DNA from: Streptomyces sp. DH12
GTDB lineage: Bacteria; Actinomycetota; Actinomycetes; Streptomycetales; Streptomycetaceae
Assembly: GCF_020873895.1 (NCBI RefSeq)
Contig: NZ_JAHWGT010000019.1
Span: forward strand, 94,579-158,578
Direction of reading: 5' to 3'
DNA: 64,000 bases
Shown here piece by piece: positions 52,930 through 61,331 of the stretch. The notes under the pieces were generated by a model. It was given only the letters and a program-made list of their open reading frames with translations. It was not told where the DNA came from and did not search any database. The translations under genes were made by a program, and so were the position numbers. Position 1 is the stretch's first letter, and each line of letters begins with the position of its first letter.

Positions 52930-54114
52930 TCATCCCGTGCCGGCCGGTGCGGGACCGGACCGCCACACGTACGGGACGACCTTGCCGGTGCGGGTGTTGC
53001 GTTCGAGCCGGGCCGCCCGCTCGGCCCCCACGCTGTGCGGGTGCTGCGCGGCGATCACGCCGAGGGCGTACACGTGGCGCAGCAGCGCGGCACGGACCGC
53101 GTCCGACCCGGGCGGCGCCGGCCCGGCCCCGGGCCCGTGGCCGGTCCAGCGGACGGTCAGCCCGGCCAGCGAGCCCTCGGCGGCCGGGTCCCGGGTGAGC
53201 AGCAACTGCGCGTCCGCGACGCCCGGCACGGCCCGCGCCGCCTCCAGCAGGTCGCCGAGCCGCACCATCGTGTTGTGGAACTTCAGCCGGTCGTCGGTGC
53301 GGCCGAGGACCCGCAAGGCGTCGCCGCCGCCGCAGGGGCAGCCGGTCACCGCGTCGATCCGGTCGCCGAGGCGGTAGCGCACGGCGGGCGCGGGCCAGCC
53401 GGCCCCCACCCGGGTGAGCCAGGTCCCCTCGGCGTCGTACGCCAGCTCCTGGTCGGGCAGCAGGTGCAGCACCCCGGGGGCGCACTCCGGACGGCTGGTG
53501 GCGATGACGTACGTCTCGATGGAGCCGTAGTTGCCCCACATCCGCGCCGTCGGGAAGGCCCGTTCGATCCGCAGGCGGCGCGCCGGGGTGAGCGGTTCCC
53601 CCGCCCACACCACCGCGGTCACGGGCAGCTGGGCTCCGGCGGCCCGGACGGCGTCGGCGAAGTCGGCGAGGGCGCTCGGCGCCCCCGCCAGGGCGTTGAC
53701 GCCGGTGGCGTCGAACACCCCCGTCCAGTCGGAGAGTTCGCCGTCGGGGACCGGCCCCATGGGCAGGACCGAAGCCCGGCAGTGGGTGGCGAGCGCGTTG
53801 TAGAAGTAGTGGGCGCCCCACAGCCGGCCGGGGCGGAACAGGTTCAGCAGCACGTCTCCGGGGCGCAACGGCCGCCAGCTGCGCAGCAGTCGCGGGACGC
53901 CCTGGTCGGGCGCGATGGTGGTGAGCTTGATGCGGCCGGTGGTGCCGCCGCTGGCCACGACCTGACCGCCGGCGCGGGCCGCGAGGGCCCGGGTCGCCGC
54001 GGTGACCTGCGCGGGCCCGCTCTCGCCGCCGTCCGGAGGCGCCGCGCCGAGCGCGGCGAGGCGGGCCTCCTCGGCGCGGACCAGGCCGGGGTCGACCCGG
54101 CCGACGCGGCTCAC
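52930..54114 (-). CDS. PaaK/CapK-type adenylate-forming enzyme A
   Basis: This 394-aa adenylate-forming protein of the phenylacetate-CoA ligase/CapK branch has P-loop SGGTTGRIK, adenine-site YGSIET, YRLGDR, the Cys-rich turn CPCGGGD before GRTDDRLKF, and a C-terminal Lys in NTRTGKVV. It should activate a carboxylic acid as its AMP ester and transfer it to CoA, a carrier or an amine. The GTG at 54114 overlaps the amidase stop by 4 nt. The N-terminal domain is shorter than in true PaaK proteins. The acid substrate is unknown. Confidence 0.88.
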   Translation of the reverse strand: MSRVGRVDPGLVRAEEARLAALGAAPPDGGESGPAQVTAATRALAARAGGQVVASGGTTGRIKLTTIAPDQGVPRLLRSWRPLRPGDVLLNLFRPGRLWGAHYFYNALATHCRASVLPMGPVPDGELSDWTGVFDATGVNALAGAPSALADFADAVRAAGAQLPVTAVVWAGEPLTPARRLRIERAFPTARMWGNYGSIETYVIATSRPECAPGVLHLLPDQELAYDAEGTWLTRVGAGWPAPAVRYRLGDRIDAVTGCPCGGGDALRVLGRTDDRLKFHNTMVRLGDLLEAARAVPGVADAQLLLTRDPAAEGSLAGLTVRWTGHGPGAGPAPPGSDAVRAALLRHVYALGVIAAQHPHSVGAERAARLERNTRTGKVVPYVWRSGPAPAGTG

Positions 54115-55493
54115 CGCGCCTCCCGCAGGGTGCGGGCGACCCGGGCGGCGAGCTCCCCGCGGGTGGCGAGGAGGCGTTCGAGGTCGGCGCCGAGGGCGAG
54201 CAGCCGCGCCTCCTCGCGCGGGCGGCCCACCAACTGCACGGCGAGCGGCCCGTGGTCGGGGTCGACGGCGGCCGGCAGCACCAGGGCGGGCAACCCGGCG
54301 AAGCTGGCGACCGGCGTGTAGCCGAGGCGGTCGGCGTAGTCCGCGTCGCCCGGCTTGGGCAGGGTGGGCTTCCCGGCGCGCTCCGCCACCCGCTTGGGAG
54401 GCGTCGGACCGACCGGCATGAGTAGCACGTCGATGCCCTCGCGGTCCAGGAGCGCCGCCAGCGACCGGCGGAACCGCTGCTGGGCGGCGAGGAGTTCGGC
54501 CCGCCGGCCCGGGGCGGGCTCCGGCGCCAGGGAGGCCCGGGCGACCGGCGAGATCCGCAGGGAGAGCCGGTCCTCGACCTCCCGTACCACCTCGGACACG
54601 TCGACGCCGCACAGCTCCCAGGCGTCGGCGCGGGCCCGCCACATCCAGGGGGGCAGCTCCGTCCGCACGTGCGGGACGCCCAGTTCGGCGAGCGCCGCCA
54701 CGGCGCGGGCCTGCGCCTCGGCCAGGACGGGCGCGCACCCGGCGGTGTTGGCCACCGTCGCGACGCGGGGCGGGCGCGCGTGCGGTACGGCGGTGGGGGC
54801 GCCGCCCGCCACCGGGCCGCGCCGCCACAGCAGGCGCAGGTCGCCCACGGTCCGGGCCATCAGGGCGACGGCGTCCTGCGTGGGCGACACCGGCAGGCCC
54901 CCGGCCAGGCCGTCCGCCCGCCACGTGGTGCGCAGGCCGACGACCCCGCAGTTCGCGGCGGGCCAGCGGGCCGACCCGAGCACGTCGGTGGCGAGGGCGT
55001 AGTCGCAGACGCCCGCCGCGACCGAGACGGCCGAACCGGTGCTGGAGCCGGCCGGGGAGAGCTGCGGGAACACCGGGTTGAGGACGTCGCCGGGAGGGCC
55101 GATGTTCAGCTCGGTGGCGTACGCCTTGCCGGCCACGGCCAGCCCCAGGGCCCGTACGCGGGCCACGGCGGGCGCGTCGGCGGCCGGGTGGTGGCGGTGG
55201 GTGGCGTGCCCCAGCGTGGTCGGCATCCCGGCCACGTCGAGGGTGTCCTTCACGCTGACCGTCACGCCCGCGAGGTCGGCGCCGGTGTCGAGGCGGCTCA
55301 TGGCGCGGGTGATCCGGTCGGCCTCGCCCGCCCAGCGGGCGCGCGCCTCCCGCCACGCGGCCCGGTCGACCCCGGCCGCGGCGAGGGCCTCCGCGCGGCC
55401 CTCGACGGGACCGAGCAGCAGGCCGGCGGAGACGGGGCCGCCATCGGGCGGCAGGGCGTGCCGGAGGTAGCCGAGTGCGGCGGCGCTGGTCAC
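54111..55493 (-). CDS. Amidase-signature family enzyme
   Basis: This 460-aa amidase-signature protein has the Lys-cisSer-Ser triad visible as Lys in SVKDTLDVAG, the first Ser in AGSSTGSA and the nucleophile Ser in VLGSARWPAA. The usual GGSIR reads GSAR, a small change at the nucleophile. It would hydrolyse an amide or ester, or act in reverse to transfer an acyl group. The GTG at 55493 has GAAAGG upstream. The neighbouring ATP-grasp and AMP-forming genes suggest it trims or releases an amide-bonded intermediate. It could instead be a self-protection hydrolase. Confidence 0.9.
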   Translation of the reverse strand: MTSAAALGYLRHALPPDGGPVSAGLLLGPVEGRAEALAAAGVDRAAWREARARWAGEADRITRAMSRLDTGADLAGVTVSVKDTLDVAGMPTTLGHATHRHHPAADAPAVARVRALGLAVAGKAYATELNIGPPGDVLNPVFPQLSPAGSSTGSAVSVAAGVCDYALATDVLGSARWPAANCGVVGLRTTWRADGLAGGLPVSPTQDAVALMARTVGDLRLLWRRGPVAGGAPTAVPHARPPRVATVANTAGCAPVLAEAQARAVAALAELGVPHVRTELPPWMWRARADAWELCGVDVSEVVREVEDRLSLRISPVARASLAPEPAPGRRAELLAAQQRFRRSLAALLDREGIDVLLMPVGPTPPKRVAERAGKPTLPKPGDADYADRLGYTPVASFAGLPALVLPAAVDPDHGPLAVQLVGRPREEARLLALGADLERLLATRGELAARVARTLREAR

Positions 55494-55527
55494 GGGCGTG
55501 CCTTTCTCGCGAGGGAGGGTGACGGGC

Positions 55528-56481
55528 TCAGCGGTCGGCGAGGAACGCCTCCAGCCGCCGCTCGTACGCGGTGAACCGGGCGGCCACCACGCGGTGGACC
55601 ACCTCGGGCGGGGCGAGCAGCCGGGACACCGCCCCGTCCGCCTCGAACTCCGACAGCCAGAGCCGGTCCCCGGCCTGCAGCAGGTCCACGCACAGGTAGG
55701 CCACGCCCAGCCGGTCCGAGGCGAGCTTCACCAGCTCGTGCACGCGCGGGTCGATCTCCGTGCGCACCGCGTACCGGGCCCCGCGGCTGACGTTGGCGAC
55801 GTGCGCCCCCTGCCGGGGGATCCGGTCGAACATCGCGACGACCTCGCCCTCGACGGCCACCACCCGCGTGTCGCACCGCACGTCCGCCAGGCGCGGCTGG
55901 ACGGCCACCCCGGTCCGGCTGCCCGCGGCCAGCCCCAGAACGGCCTCCAGGGTCTCCCGGTCGGGGCAGGCCACGCACCCCTGGCCGCCGCTCCAGGACA
56001 GCGGCTTGACGAACACGGGGTACCAGTCGTCCGGTACCAGGTCCGCGTGGCGCAGCCGGTGCGCGTCGCGGTCGGCGGCCAGCCGGACCGTCGGCACCAC
56101 CGGCACGGGGGAGTCCCGGAAGGCGTTGAGGGTGGCGTACTTGTCGTTGAGCAGGATCCCGGTGTCGAGGGGGATCGGCAGCCAGAACCCCAGGGTCCGC
56201 AGCGAGCGGACCAGGGAGAGGCCGGCCCACAGGTCCACCTCGTGGGTGGGGTTGGTGCGCACCCCGTACACGACGATGTCCCGCTCCGGCGACAGCTCCT
56301 CGTCACGCCAGTACGCGGCGCCGTGCGCGAGGGCCACGTGGTCGGGCGCGGCGACGGCGAAGTCCAGCCCCGCCCGGTCGGCGGCGGCCGCGTAGTCGGG
56401 CCAGAACTCCCCCTCCTCGTACGCCCGCAGGAGCTGCGAGCTGCGGTCGGGGAACACGTACAGGATCCTTCTGCGCCGCAT
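55528..56481 (-). CDS. ATP-grasp ligase C (RimK-like)
   Basis: This 317-aa single ATP-grasp domain protein has an N-terminal Rossmann-like start (RRRILYVFPDRSSQLLRAY). The ATP-binding Lys is in VFVKPLSWSGGQG, followed by DVRCDTRVVAV. Carboxylates are at VDLLQAG and LSEFEADGAVS, where most RimK proteins have a E-x-N metal site and here read E-A-D. It may add an amino acid to an acceptor. The ATG 56481 is preferred over an in-frame GTG 12 bases upstream because GGGAGG then sits at a normal distance. It lies 8 nt after the SDR stop. Confidence 0.87.
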   Translation of the reverse strand: MRRRRILYVFPDRSSQLLRAYEEGEFWPDYAAAADRAGLDFAVAAPDHVALAHGAAYWRDEELSPERDIVVYGVRTNPTHEVDLWAGLSLVRSLRTLGFWLPIPLDTGILLNDKYATLNAFRDSPVPVVPTVRLAADRDAHRLRHADLVPDDWYPVFVKPLSWSGGQGCVACPDRETLEAVLGLAAGSRTGVAVQPRLADVRCDTRVVAVEGEVVAMFDRIPRQGAHVANVSRGARYAVRTEIDPRVHELVKLASDRLGVAYLCVDLLQAGDRLWLSEFEADGAVSRLLAPPEVVHRVVAARFTAYERRLEAFLADR

Positions 56482-56489
56482 GCCGGCCG

Positions 56490-57224
56490 TCACCTCCCGA
56501 GGACGCTTCCGCCGTTGACGTCGAATGCCTGGCCGGTGATCCAGGCGGCGCCCGGCGAGGCCAGGAAGTGGATCAGCGGGGCGATGTCGCCGGGGACCCC
56601 GGCCCGGCCCAGCAGGGTCTCGGCCACCAGCGTGTCGTGGCGGACCGAACGCCCCGCGGGGCCGAAGAACCCGGTGTCCTGGACGTAGCCGGGGACCACG
56701 GTGTTCACAGAGATCCCCTCGGGGCCGCCCCTGCGGGCCAGCCCCTGCGACCAACCGATCAGACCGGCCTTGGCGGCGGTGTAGCCGTCGGCGCCGCCGC
56801 GCCGCGCCGCGATCGAACCGACGCTGACCACGCGGCCTCCGGGGCGGGCCAGGCGCGGCCACAGCGCCTCGGTGAGGACGGCCGCGGAGAGCAGGTTCGC
56901 GGCGAGCGTGCGGCGGAAGGAGTCCGCGTACCCGTCCAGCCCGGGCCGCTTGTCCCGGTCGACGCCGCCCGCGTTGTTGACGAGGACGTCCACGCTCCCG
57001 TCGCCCAGGGAGTCGAGCGCCTCCAGGACCAGCCGGGCGCCGTCCGTGCCGGCGAGGTCCGCCGCCACGACCCGTACCGCCGCCGGCTCCAGCTCGGCGG
57101 CCGCCTCCTCCAGCACCTCGGCGCGCCGGCCGACGAGGACCACCTCGGCACCGTCCCGCGCGAACAGCCGCGCGGTGGCACGGCCGATGCCCGTCCCCCC
57201 GCCGGTGACGACGACTCTGGTCAC
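56490..57224 (-). CDS. Short-chain dehydrogenase/reductase
   Basis: This 244-aa classical SDR has the cofactor motif TGGGTGIG, NNAGG, catalytic Ser in VGSIAARRG and Tyr-x3-Lys in GYTAAKAG, and it ends in DVNGGSVLG. It would oxidise a hydroxyl or reduce a ketone with NAD(P)H. The GTG at 57224 has GGAGGA six bases upstream, better than an earlier GTG. It is the first leftward gene of region D, so the divergent promoter region is directly upstream. Confidence 0.93.
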   Translation of the reverse strand: MTRVVVTGGGTGIGRATARLFARDGAEVVLVGRRAEVLEEAAAELEPAAVRVVAADLAGTDGARLVLEALDSLGDGSVDVLVNNAGGVDRDKRPGLDGYADSFRRTLAANLLSAAVLTEALWPRLARPGGRVVSVGSIAARRGGADGYTAAKAGLIGWSQGLARRGGPEGISVNTVVPGYVQDTGFFGPAGRSVRHDTLVAETLLGRAGVPGDIAPLIHFLASPGAAWITGQAFDVNGGSVLGR

Positions 57225-57301
57225 GCGCACTCCTCCGCTGTCCGACGCCGCTGCCGCCCGGACGGCGCCGCCGCCCGGGTCCGTCCGAAGGGTGGCGGGA
57301 C

Positions 57302-57367
57302 CCGCTTAACGTCCGCTTAAGCCCCCGGCCCGGCCGCACCGCGGCGGCTTCAGGGCGGCTTAAGCGG
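57302..57367. promoter_or_regulatory. Divergent promoter region with 11-bp-phased direct repeats
   Basis: CCGCTTAA repeats at 57302 and 57313, spaced 11 bp apart. GCGGCTT repeats at 57344 and 57355, also 11 bp apart. The two pairs oppose each other: CCGCTTAAG (57313-57321) and CTTAAGCGG (57359-57367) are exact inverted copies. This is the arrangement expected for SARP-type activators, which bind heptamer repeats with an 11-bp period, controlling the leftward SDR operon and the rightward AMP-ligase operon together. No SARP gene is in the window. The 199-nt gap holds no gene. Confidence 0.6.
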
Positions 57368-57423
57368 CCCGGTGTTGGCTGACCGGAGACTTCCATCCAG
57401 CGCTTCTCCCGGGGGCTCGACCG

Positions 57424-58749
57424 ATGTGGCATCAGCAACGGCACGTGGACCTCTGGCGGACGGCCGTCGAGGAGACCGCGGCGGTGGCCGGGGTACCGGC
57501 CGACGACTTCTACACGCGCAAGCTCGGCGCGCTGTGGTCGCGGGCCCGGGCGGCGCCCGCCTACCGGCACCTCGGCCCCTTCTCACCCGAGGCGTTCGCC
57601 GCCCTGCCCCTCACCCGCCGCGAGGATCTCAAGGCGCGGCCGCTCCACTTCGCGACCGTGGCGCCCGGCGGGGCGCTGCGCTACTACGAGACGACCGGCA
57701 GCACCGGCCGGCCCACGCCGACGCCGCGGCTGGCGGAGGACGTCGTCTGGAACACGGTCGCCGTCGCGGAGGCGTGGCGGTCCGTCCTGGACGACGACGA
57801 GCGCGTCCTGAGCCTGCTGCCCTCCGACGTCGTCCCGGTGGGCGACCTGGTCGCCCAGGTCGCCGACTACCTGGACCTCTCCCACCTGCGCGGCTACCCG
57901 TTCGCGTCCGGCATCACCGGATGGGACCGGATCGTGGAGCTGTGGCGCGCCTACCGGCCGACCACCGTCTTCCTCGCACCGGGCGTGGCGCTGGAGTGGA
58001 CGCGCCTGGCGGCGGGGCGCGGCACGCTCCCCGGACTCCGCGCGGACCTGCGCCGGCTGATGCTGCTCGGGGAGGTCAACACGCCGCCCTTCCGGGACCG
58101 GCTCGGCCGCTGGTGGGAGGCCGCCGTCCACGACGCCAGCTACGGCAGCACGGAGACCGGCACGCTCGCCACCACCTGCCCGGCGGGCGGCCAGCACCTG
58201 CTGACCGGCAGCGCCTACGTGGAACTCGACACGGGAGGCCCGCACGGCGTCGTCCCCGTCGGCCCCGCGTCCGGCGGGCCGCGGACGGGGCAGCTGGTGG
58301 TGACCCCGCTCAACGCCCACGCCCGCCCGCTGCTGCGGCTCGCCACCGGTGACGTGGTCACCCTCGGCCGGGACTGCCCGTGCGGCCGGAGCGCGCCCAC
58401 CGTCACCGTGCACGGCCGCGAGTCCGACACCCTGCGCCTCCAGGGCGCGGCGCTGACCCCCCGCGACGTGGAGGGGCTGGTGTTCGCGCACGCGGAGGCC
58501 ACCGGCTACCTGGTCGAGGTGGACGAGGCGGGCACGTACGCGGGACTGCTGCTGGAACGGCTGCCCGGCGCCGGCCGGGAGGGGGAGCCCGCCGCCGCCG
58601 AAGCCGTCCGCGCGGCCACCAAGGAGCGGTTCGGGCTCTCCTGGGACCGCGTCGTCTTCGTCAACGCGCTGCCCCGGCTGACGAAGAGCGGCGCCTCGCA
58701 GAAGAGCTGGAAGCGCTCCAACATCCGCGTCCTGGAGACCGCCCCGTGA
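57424..58749 (+). CDS. PaaK-type adenylate-forming enzyme B
   Basis: This 441-aa phenylacetate-CoA ligase-like protein has P-loop YETTGSTGRP, adenine-site SYGSTETG, LATGDVV, Cys-rich CPCGRSA followed by GRESDTL, and the C-terminal catalytic Lys in RLTKSGASQKSW. It is a complete PaaK-type enzyme and should activate an aromatic or acyl acid for transfer to CoA or the ACP encoded downstream. The ATG at 57424 follows a GGGGG stretch. It overlaps the toroid gene by 4 nt (GTGA). It is distinct in sequence from adenylate-forming enzyme A. Confidence 0.9.
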   Translation: MWHQQRHVDLWRTAVEETAAVAGVPADDFYTRKLGALWSRARAAPAYRHLGPFSPEAFAALPLTRREDLKARPLHFATVAPGGALRYYETTGSTGRPTPTPRLAEDVVWNTVAVAEAWRSVLDDDERVLSLLPSDVVPVGDLVAQVADYLDLSHLRGYPFASGITGWDRIVELWRAYRPTTVFLAPGVALEWTRLAAGRGTLPGLRADLRRLMLLGEVNTPPFRDRLGRWWEAAVHDASYGSTETGTLATTCPAGGQHLLTGSAYVELDTGGPHGVVPVGPASGGPRTGQLVVTPLNAHARPLLRLATGDVVTLGRDCPCGRSAPTVTVHGRESDTLRLQGAALTPRDVEGLVFAHAEATGYLVEVDEAGTYAGLLLERLPGAGREGEPAAAEAVRAATKERFGLSWDRVVFVNALPRLTKSGASQKSWKRSNIRVLETAP

Positions 58750-60569
58750 CCGGCACGGCGGGCACGAGGGGCGCGCAGCGCGCCACGCGTGCACCGGGTG
58801 CACCGGGTGCGACGGACGTGGCGGGGCTGCCGGGCGCCTTCCCCGACCCGGACGCCGTGCCGGGAGCGGCCACCGGCGAACCCGACCTGTGGTGCGGCTA
58901 CGCCGCCGTCCGCACGTTCGCCTGGCTGGGCCGGGCCGACGCCGTGCCGGACCGCGAGGGGACCGCCCGCTACCTGCGCTCGCGCCGCAACGCGGACGGC
59001 GGGTACGCCTGGAGCGCCGGCATGGCCTCCGACGCCTGGGCCACCTTCTACTGCACCCAGGCCCTCGCCGACCTCGGCCACCCGCCCGACCGGCCGGAGC
59101 GCACCGCGCGCTGGCTCGACTCCACGTGGACCGGCGAGGCGTACGGGATGCTGCCCGGGCAGGGCGCGGAGGTGTGGGCCACCCACTTCAGCGCCCGCAC
59201 CGCCGCCCTGCTGGGGCGGGTCCACGCGCCCGGCGAGCGCGACCGGCTGCTGCGCTGGCTCGGCGCGCTCCAGGCCCCGGACGGCGGCCTCGGCTGGACG
59301 CCGGCCGACGCGCGCCGCGGCCGTACCGACGTACGCGCCTGCTTCTACGGCGTGCACGCCTGGGCGGCGGTCGCCCTCCCCGGTGAGGCCCCGCCGTGGC
59401 ACGCGCCGTCCCTGGTGGCGTGGTTGCGCGCCCGGCAGGACGCCGGCGGCGGCTTCCGGTTCTCCCCGGCCGCCGACGTGCCGTGCGCCTGGGCCACCTA
59501 CCGGGCGGTGGGGGCGCTCGCGGCGCTCGGCGCGGCCCCCCGGCGGCCCGCGGCGTGCGCGCGGTGGGTGCGGGCGCTGCGCGGCGCCTCCGGGGCCTTC
59601 GTCCGCTGGGAGGGGTACCCCGTGGAGGACGTGTGGGCGTCGTTCAGCGCCGTCGGGACGCTGCGGGCGCTCGGCGCGCCGACCGGCGACGTCGCCGGGC
59701 CGGTGGTCCGCCGCCTCACCGCGCTGGCGCTGCCCGGCGGCGGCTTCACCTACCGCGAACCGGAGCGGGCCGACGACGCCCTGTCCACCGCCGCGCTGGC
59801 GCTGCGGCCCGACACGCCCCCCGCCCGGCGGGCGGAGCTGGTCCGCTGGCTGGAGTCGTGCCAACTGCCCAACGAGGGCGGAGTGATGTACATGCCGGGC
59901 CGGGGCGCCGAGGTCCGCTGCACCCTCTGGGCGGTCGCCGCGGGCGCCTTCGCCGGGCACCCCGACCGCCGCGCCGTGCTCGTGGAGTGGCTCACCGGGC
60001 TGCAGAACGACGACGGCGGCTTCGGGTACTGGAGCGGACGCGGCTCCGACCTGGTCTCCACGGCCTCCGCCGTCGAGACGCTGCGCCTGCTCGACGTGCC
60101 GGCCGCCGTGCTCGACACCGGGGGGCTCGCCGCGTTCACCGCCTCCTGCGCCGCGCCCGGCGGCGGGTACGGGCAGGTCCCCGGCGCCCCCGCGACGCTG
60201 CGCGCCACGCTCCAGGCCCACCGGATCGTCGCCGCCGCCACCGGTCGGCGCCCGGCCGACCCGGCACACGCCCTCGACCGGCACCGGGTCCGCGGCGGCG
60301 GGTACGCCGACAGCGGCGACCGGCTGCCGGACCTGCTCTCCACGTACGAGGCCGTGGTCGCGTCGGACCGGGCCGGGCTGCACGTGGACACCGGCCACCT
60401 GGAGCTGTTCCTGAAGGCGGTGGAGCGGCCCGACGGCACCGCCTGGACGCCGCTCTCCCCGGCCGGCGGCGGCGCGCTCGCCGACCTCCTCGGCGCGCTC
60501 CTGCGCGGGTACGCCGTCGACACCGCGCGCGCCGAGGGCCCGCGGCTCCCCGCCCTCACCCTCTCGTGA
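58746..60569 (+). CDS. Alpha/alpha-toroid protein with prenyltransferase/squalene-cyclase-like repeats
   Basis: This 607-aa protein is made of about ten repeats of paired helices, with recurring GG-x-W/F/Y positions (NADGGYAWS, PDGGLGWTP, AGGGFRFS, GGGFTYRE, DDGGFGYWS, PGGGYGQV) and D-x-x-x-x-F/Y turns such as TDVRACFYG and VEDVWASF. This is the barrel of squalene cyclases, diterpene cyclases and protein prenyltransferase beta subunits. A DxDD motif for class II cyclisation is not seen, and the zinc set of prenyltransferases is not evident. A terpenoid reaction is therefore uncertain, and a binding, scaffolding or new catalytic role is possible. The GTG start overlaps the preceding gene. Confidence 0.8.
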   Translation: MTGTAGTRGAQRATRAPGAPGATDVAGLPGAFPDPDAVPGAATGEPDLWCGYAAVRTFAWLGRADAVPDREGTARYLRSRRNADGGYAWSAGMASDAWATFYCTQALADLGHPPDRPERTARWLDSTWTGEAYGMLPGQGAEVWATHFSARTAALLGRVHAPGERDRLLRWLGALQAPDGGLGWTPADARRGRTDVRACFYGVHAWAAVALPGEAPPWHAPSLVAWLRARQDAGGGFRFSPAADVPCAWATYRAVGALAALGAAPRRPAACARWVRALRGASGAFVRWEGYPVEDVWASFSAVGTLRALGAPTGDVAGPVVRRLTALALPGGGFTYREPERADDALSTAALALRPDTPPARRAELVRWLESCQLPNEGGVMYMPGRGAEVRCTLWAVAAGAFAGHPDRRAVLVEWLTGLQNDDGGFGYWSGRGSDLVSTASAVETLRLLDVPAAVLDTGGLAAFTASCAAPGGGYGQVPGAPATLRATLQAHRIVAAATGRRPADPAHALDRHRVRGGGYADSGDRLPDLLSTYEAVVASDRAGLHVDTGHLELFLKAVERPDGTAWTPLSPAGGGALADLLGALLRGYAVDTARAEGPRLPALTLS

Positions 60570-60609
60570 CCCCGGCCCCGCCCTCCGAGGAAGGGAGCGA
60601 AGGACCCCC

Positions 60610-61041
60610 GTGCCGACCCTCACGATCGCCTGCACCGGACTGTCCGCGCCCCGGCGCCGCGCCGCCGCGCTCGGCATCACCCGCTGGCTCACCCGGCACG
60701 GCGTGGACGGATCCCACGTCGTCGTCCGCTTCGAACCCGTCGACGAGGAGCGGGTGTTCGTCGGCGGCTGGCCGGTGGCCGCCCTGCCGCCGCGCCCCGA
60801 GGACGGCGTGCCGCACCACGTCTCGGTCGTCTGCCACGTCTCGCCCGACCGGGACGGGGAGTTCCGGGCGGGCCTGGCGGCGGCCGTCGCCGGGGCGCTC
60901 GGGGTGACGGACCGCACGGCCTTCTTCTACCTGGAGTTCCGCCCCGCCTCGCCGGCCGACGTGTACCTCGCGGCGGCCGGCCCACTCCACCGCTCCGACC
61001 GGCCGGCCGGGGCGCCGGCCAGCGAAGGACCCACACCATGA
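60610..61041 (+). CDS. Tautomerase-superfamily protein with N-terminal proline
   Basis: This 143-aa protein begins Met-Pro-Thr-Leu-Thr-Ile, so removal of Met would expose the Pro1 nucleophile of the tautomerase superfamily. It has two beta-alpha-beta units (about 2-70 and 70-130); the second starts PHHVSVVCHVS and lacks a terminal Pro, as in fused 4-OT/MIF/cis-CaaD-like proteins. Members isomerise enols, hydrate unsaturated acids or dehalogenate. Next to an ammonia lyase, a hydratase or isomerase acting on a coumaroyl-type unit is plausible. The GTG at 60610 follows GAGGAAGGGAG. Confidence 0.7.
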   Translation: MPTLTIACTGLSAPRRRAAALGITRWLTRHGVDGSHVVVRFEPVDEERVFVGGWPVAALPPRPEDGVPHHVSVVCHVSPDRDGEFRAGLAAAVAGALGVTDRTAFFYLEFRPASPADVYLAAAGPLHRSDRPAGAPASEGPTP

Positions 61042-61331
61042 CGACGACGTCCCCCGACACCGTGCCCACCCGGCTGCGGACCCTGCTCGCCGCCCGCCTC
61101 GGCCCCGCGTACGCCGGGGTGGCCGACGACGCCGACCTGCGGGTCTCGCTGGGCGACGGGTACGACAGCCTGACCGTGATGGAGTGCATCGCCGCCGTGG
61201 AGGCGGAGTTCGGCATCGAGGTGGACCTGGTCGGCGACGACGTGCGGCACTGGTTCGCCACCACCGCGCGGATGGCCCGGTTCGTCGCGGACCGCTTGGA
61301 GGACGCCGCCGCGCTGGGCTCCGACCGGTGA
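61038..61331 (+). CDS. Acyl carrier protein
   Basis: This 97-aa acidic four-helix carrier protein has the phosphopantetheine Ser in GYDSLTVME (about residue 44), preceded by DADLRVSLGDG and followed by VEAEFGIEVDL. It is a free-standing ACP with no KS, AT or NRPS module nearby, so an AMP ligase must load it directly. The ATG overlaps the tautomerase stop and its own stop overlaps the short AMP ligase (GTGA), so the three are coupled. No PPTase gene is in the window. Confidence 0.93.
   Translation: MTTTSPDTVPTRLRTLLAARLGPAYAGVADDADLRVSLGDGYDSLTVMECIAAVEAEFGIEVDLVGDDVRHWFATTARMARFVADRLEDAAALGSDR

Noticed and set aside
58746-60569. Terpene cyclase gene cluster
   Set aside because: No DxDD motif, isoprenoid synthase or prenyl precursor gene is present, so the cyclase-like repeats alone do not support terpene formation.
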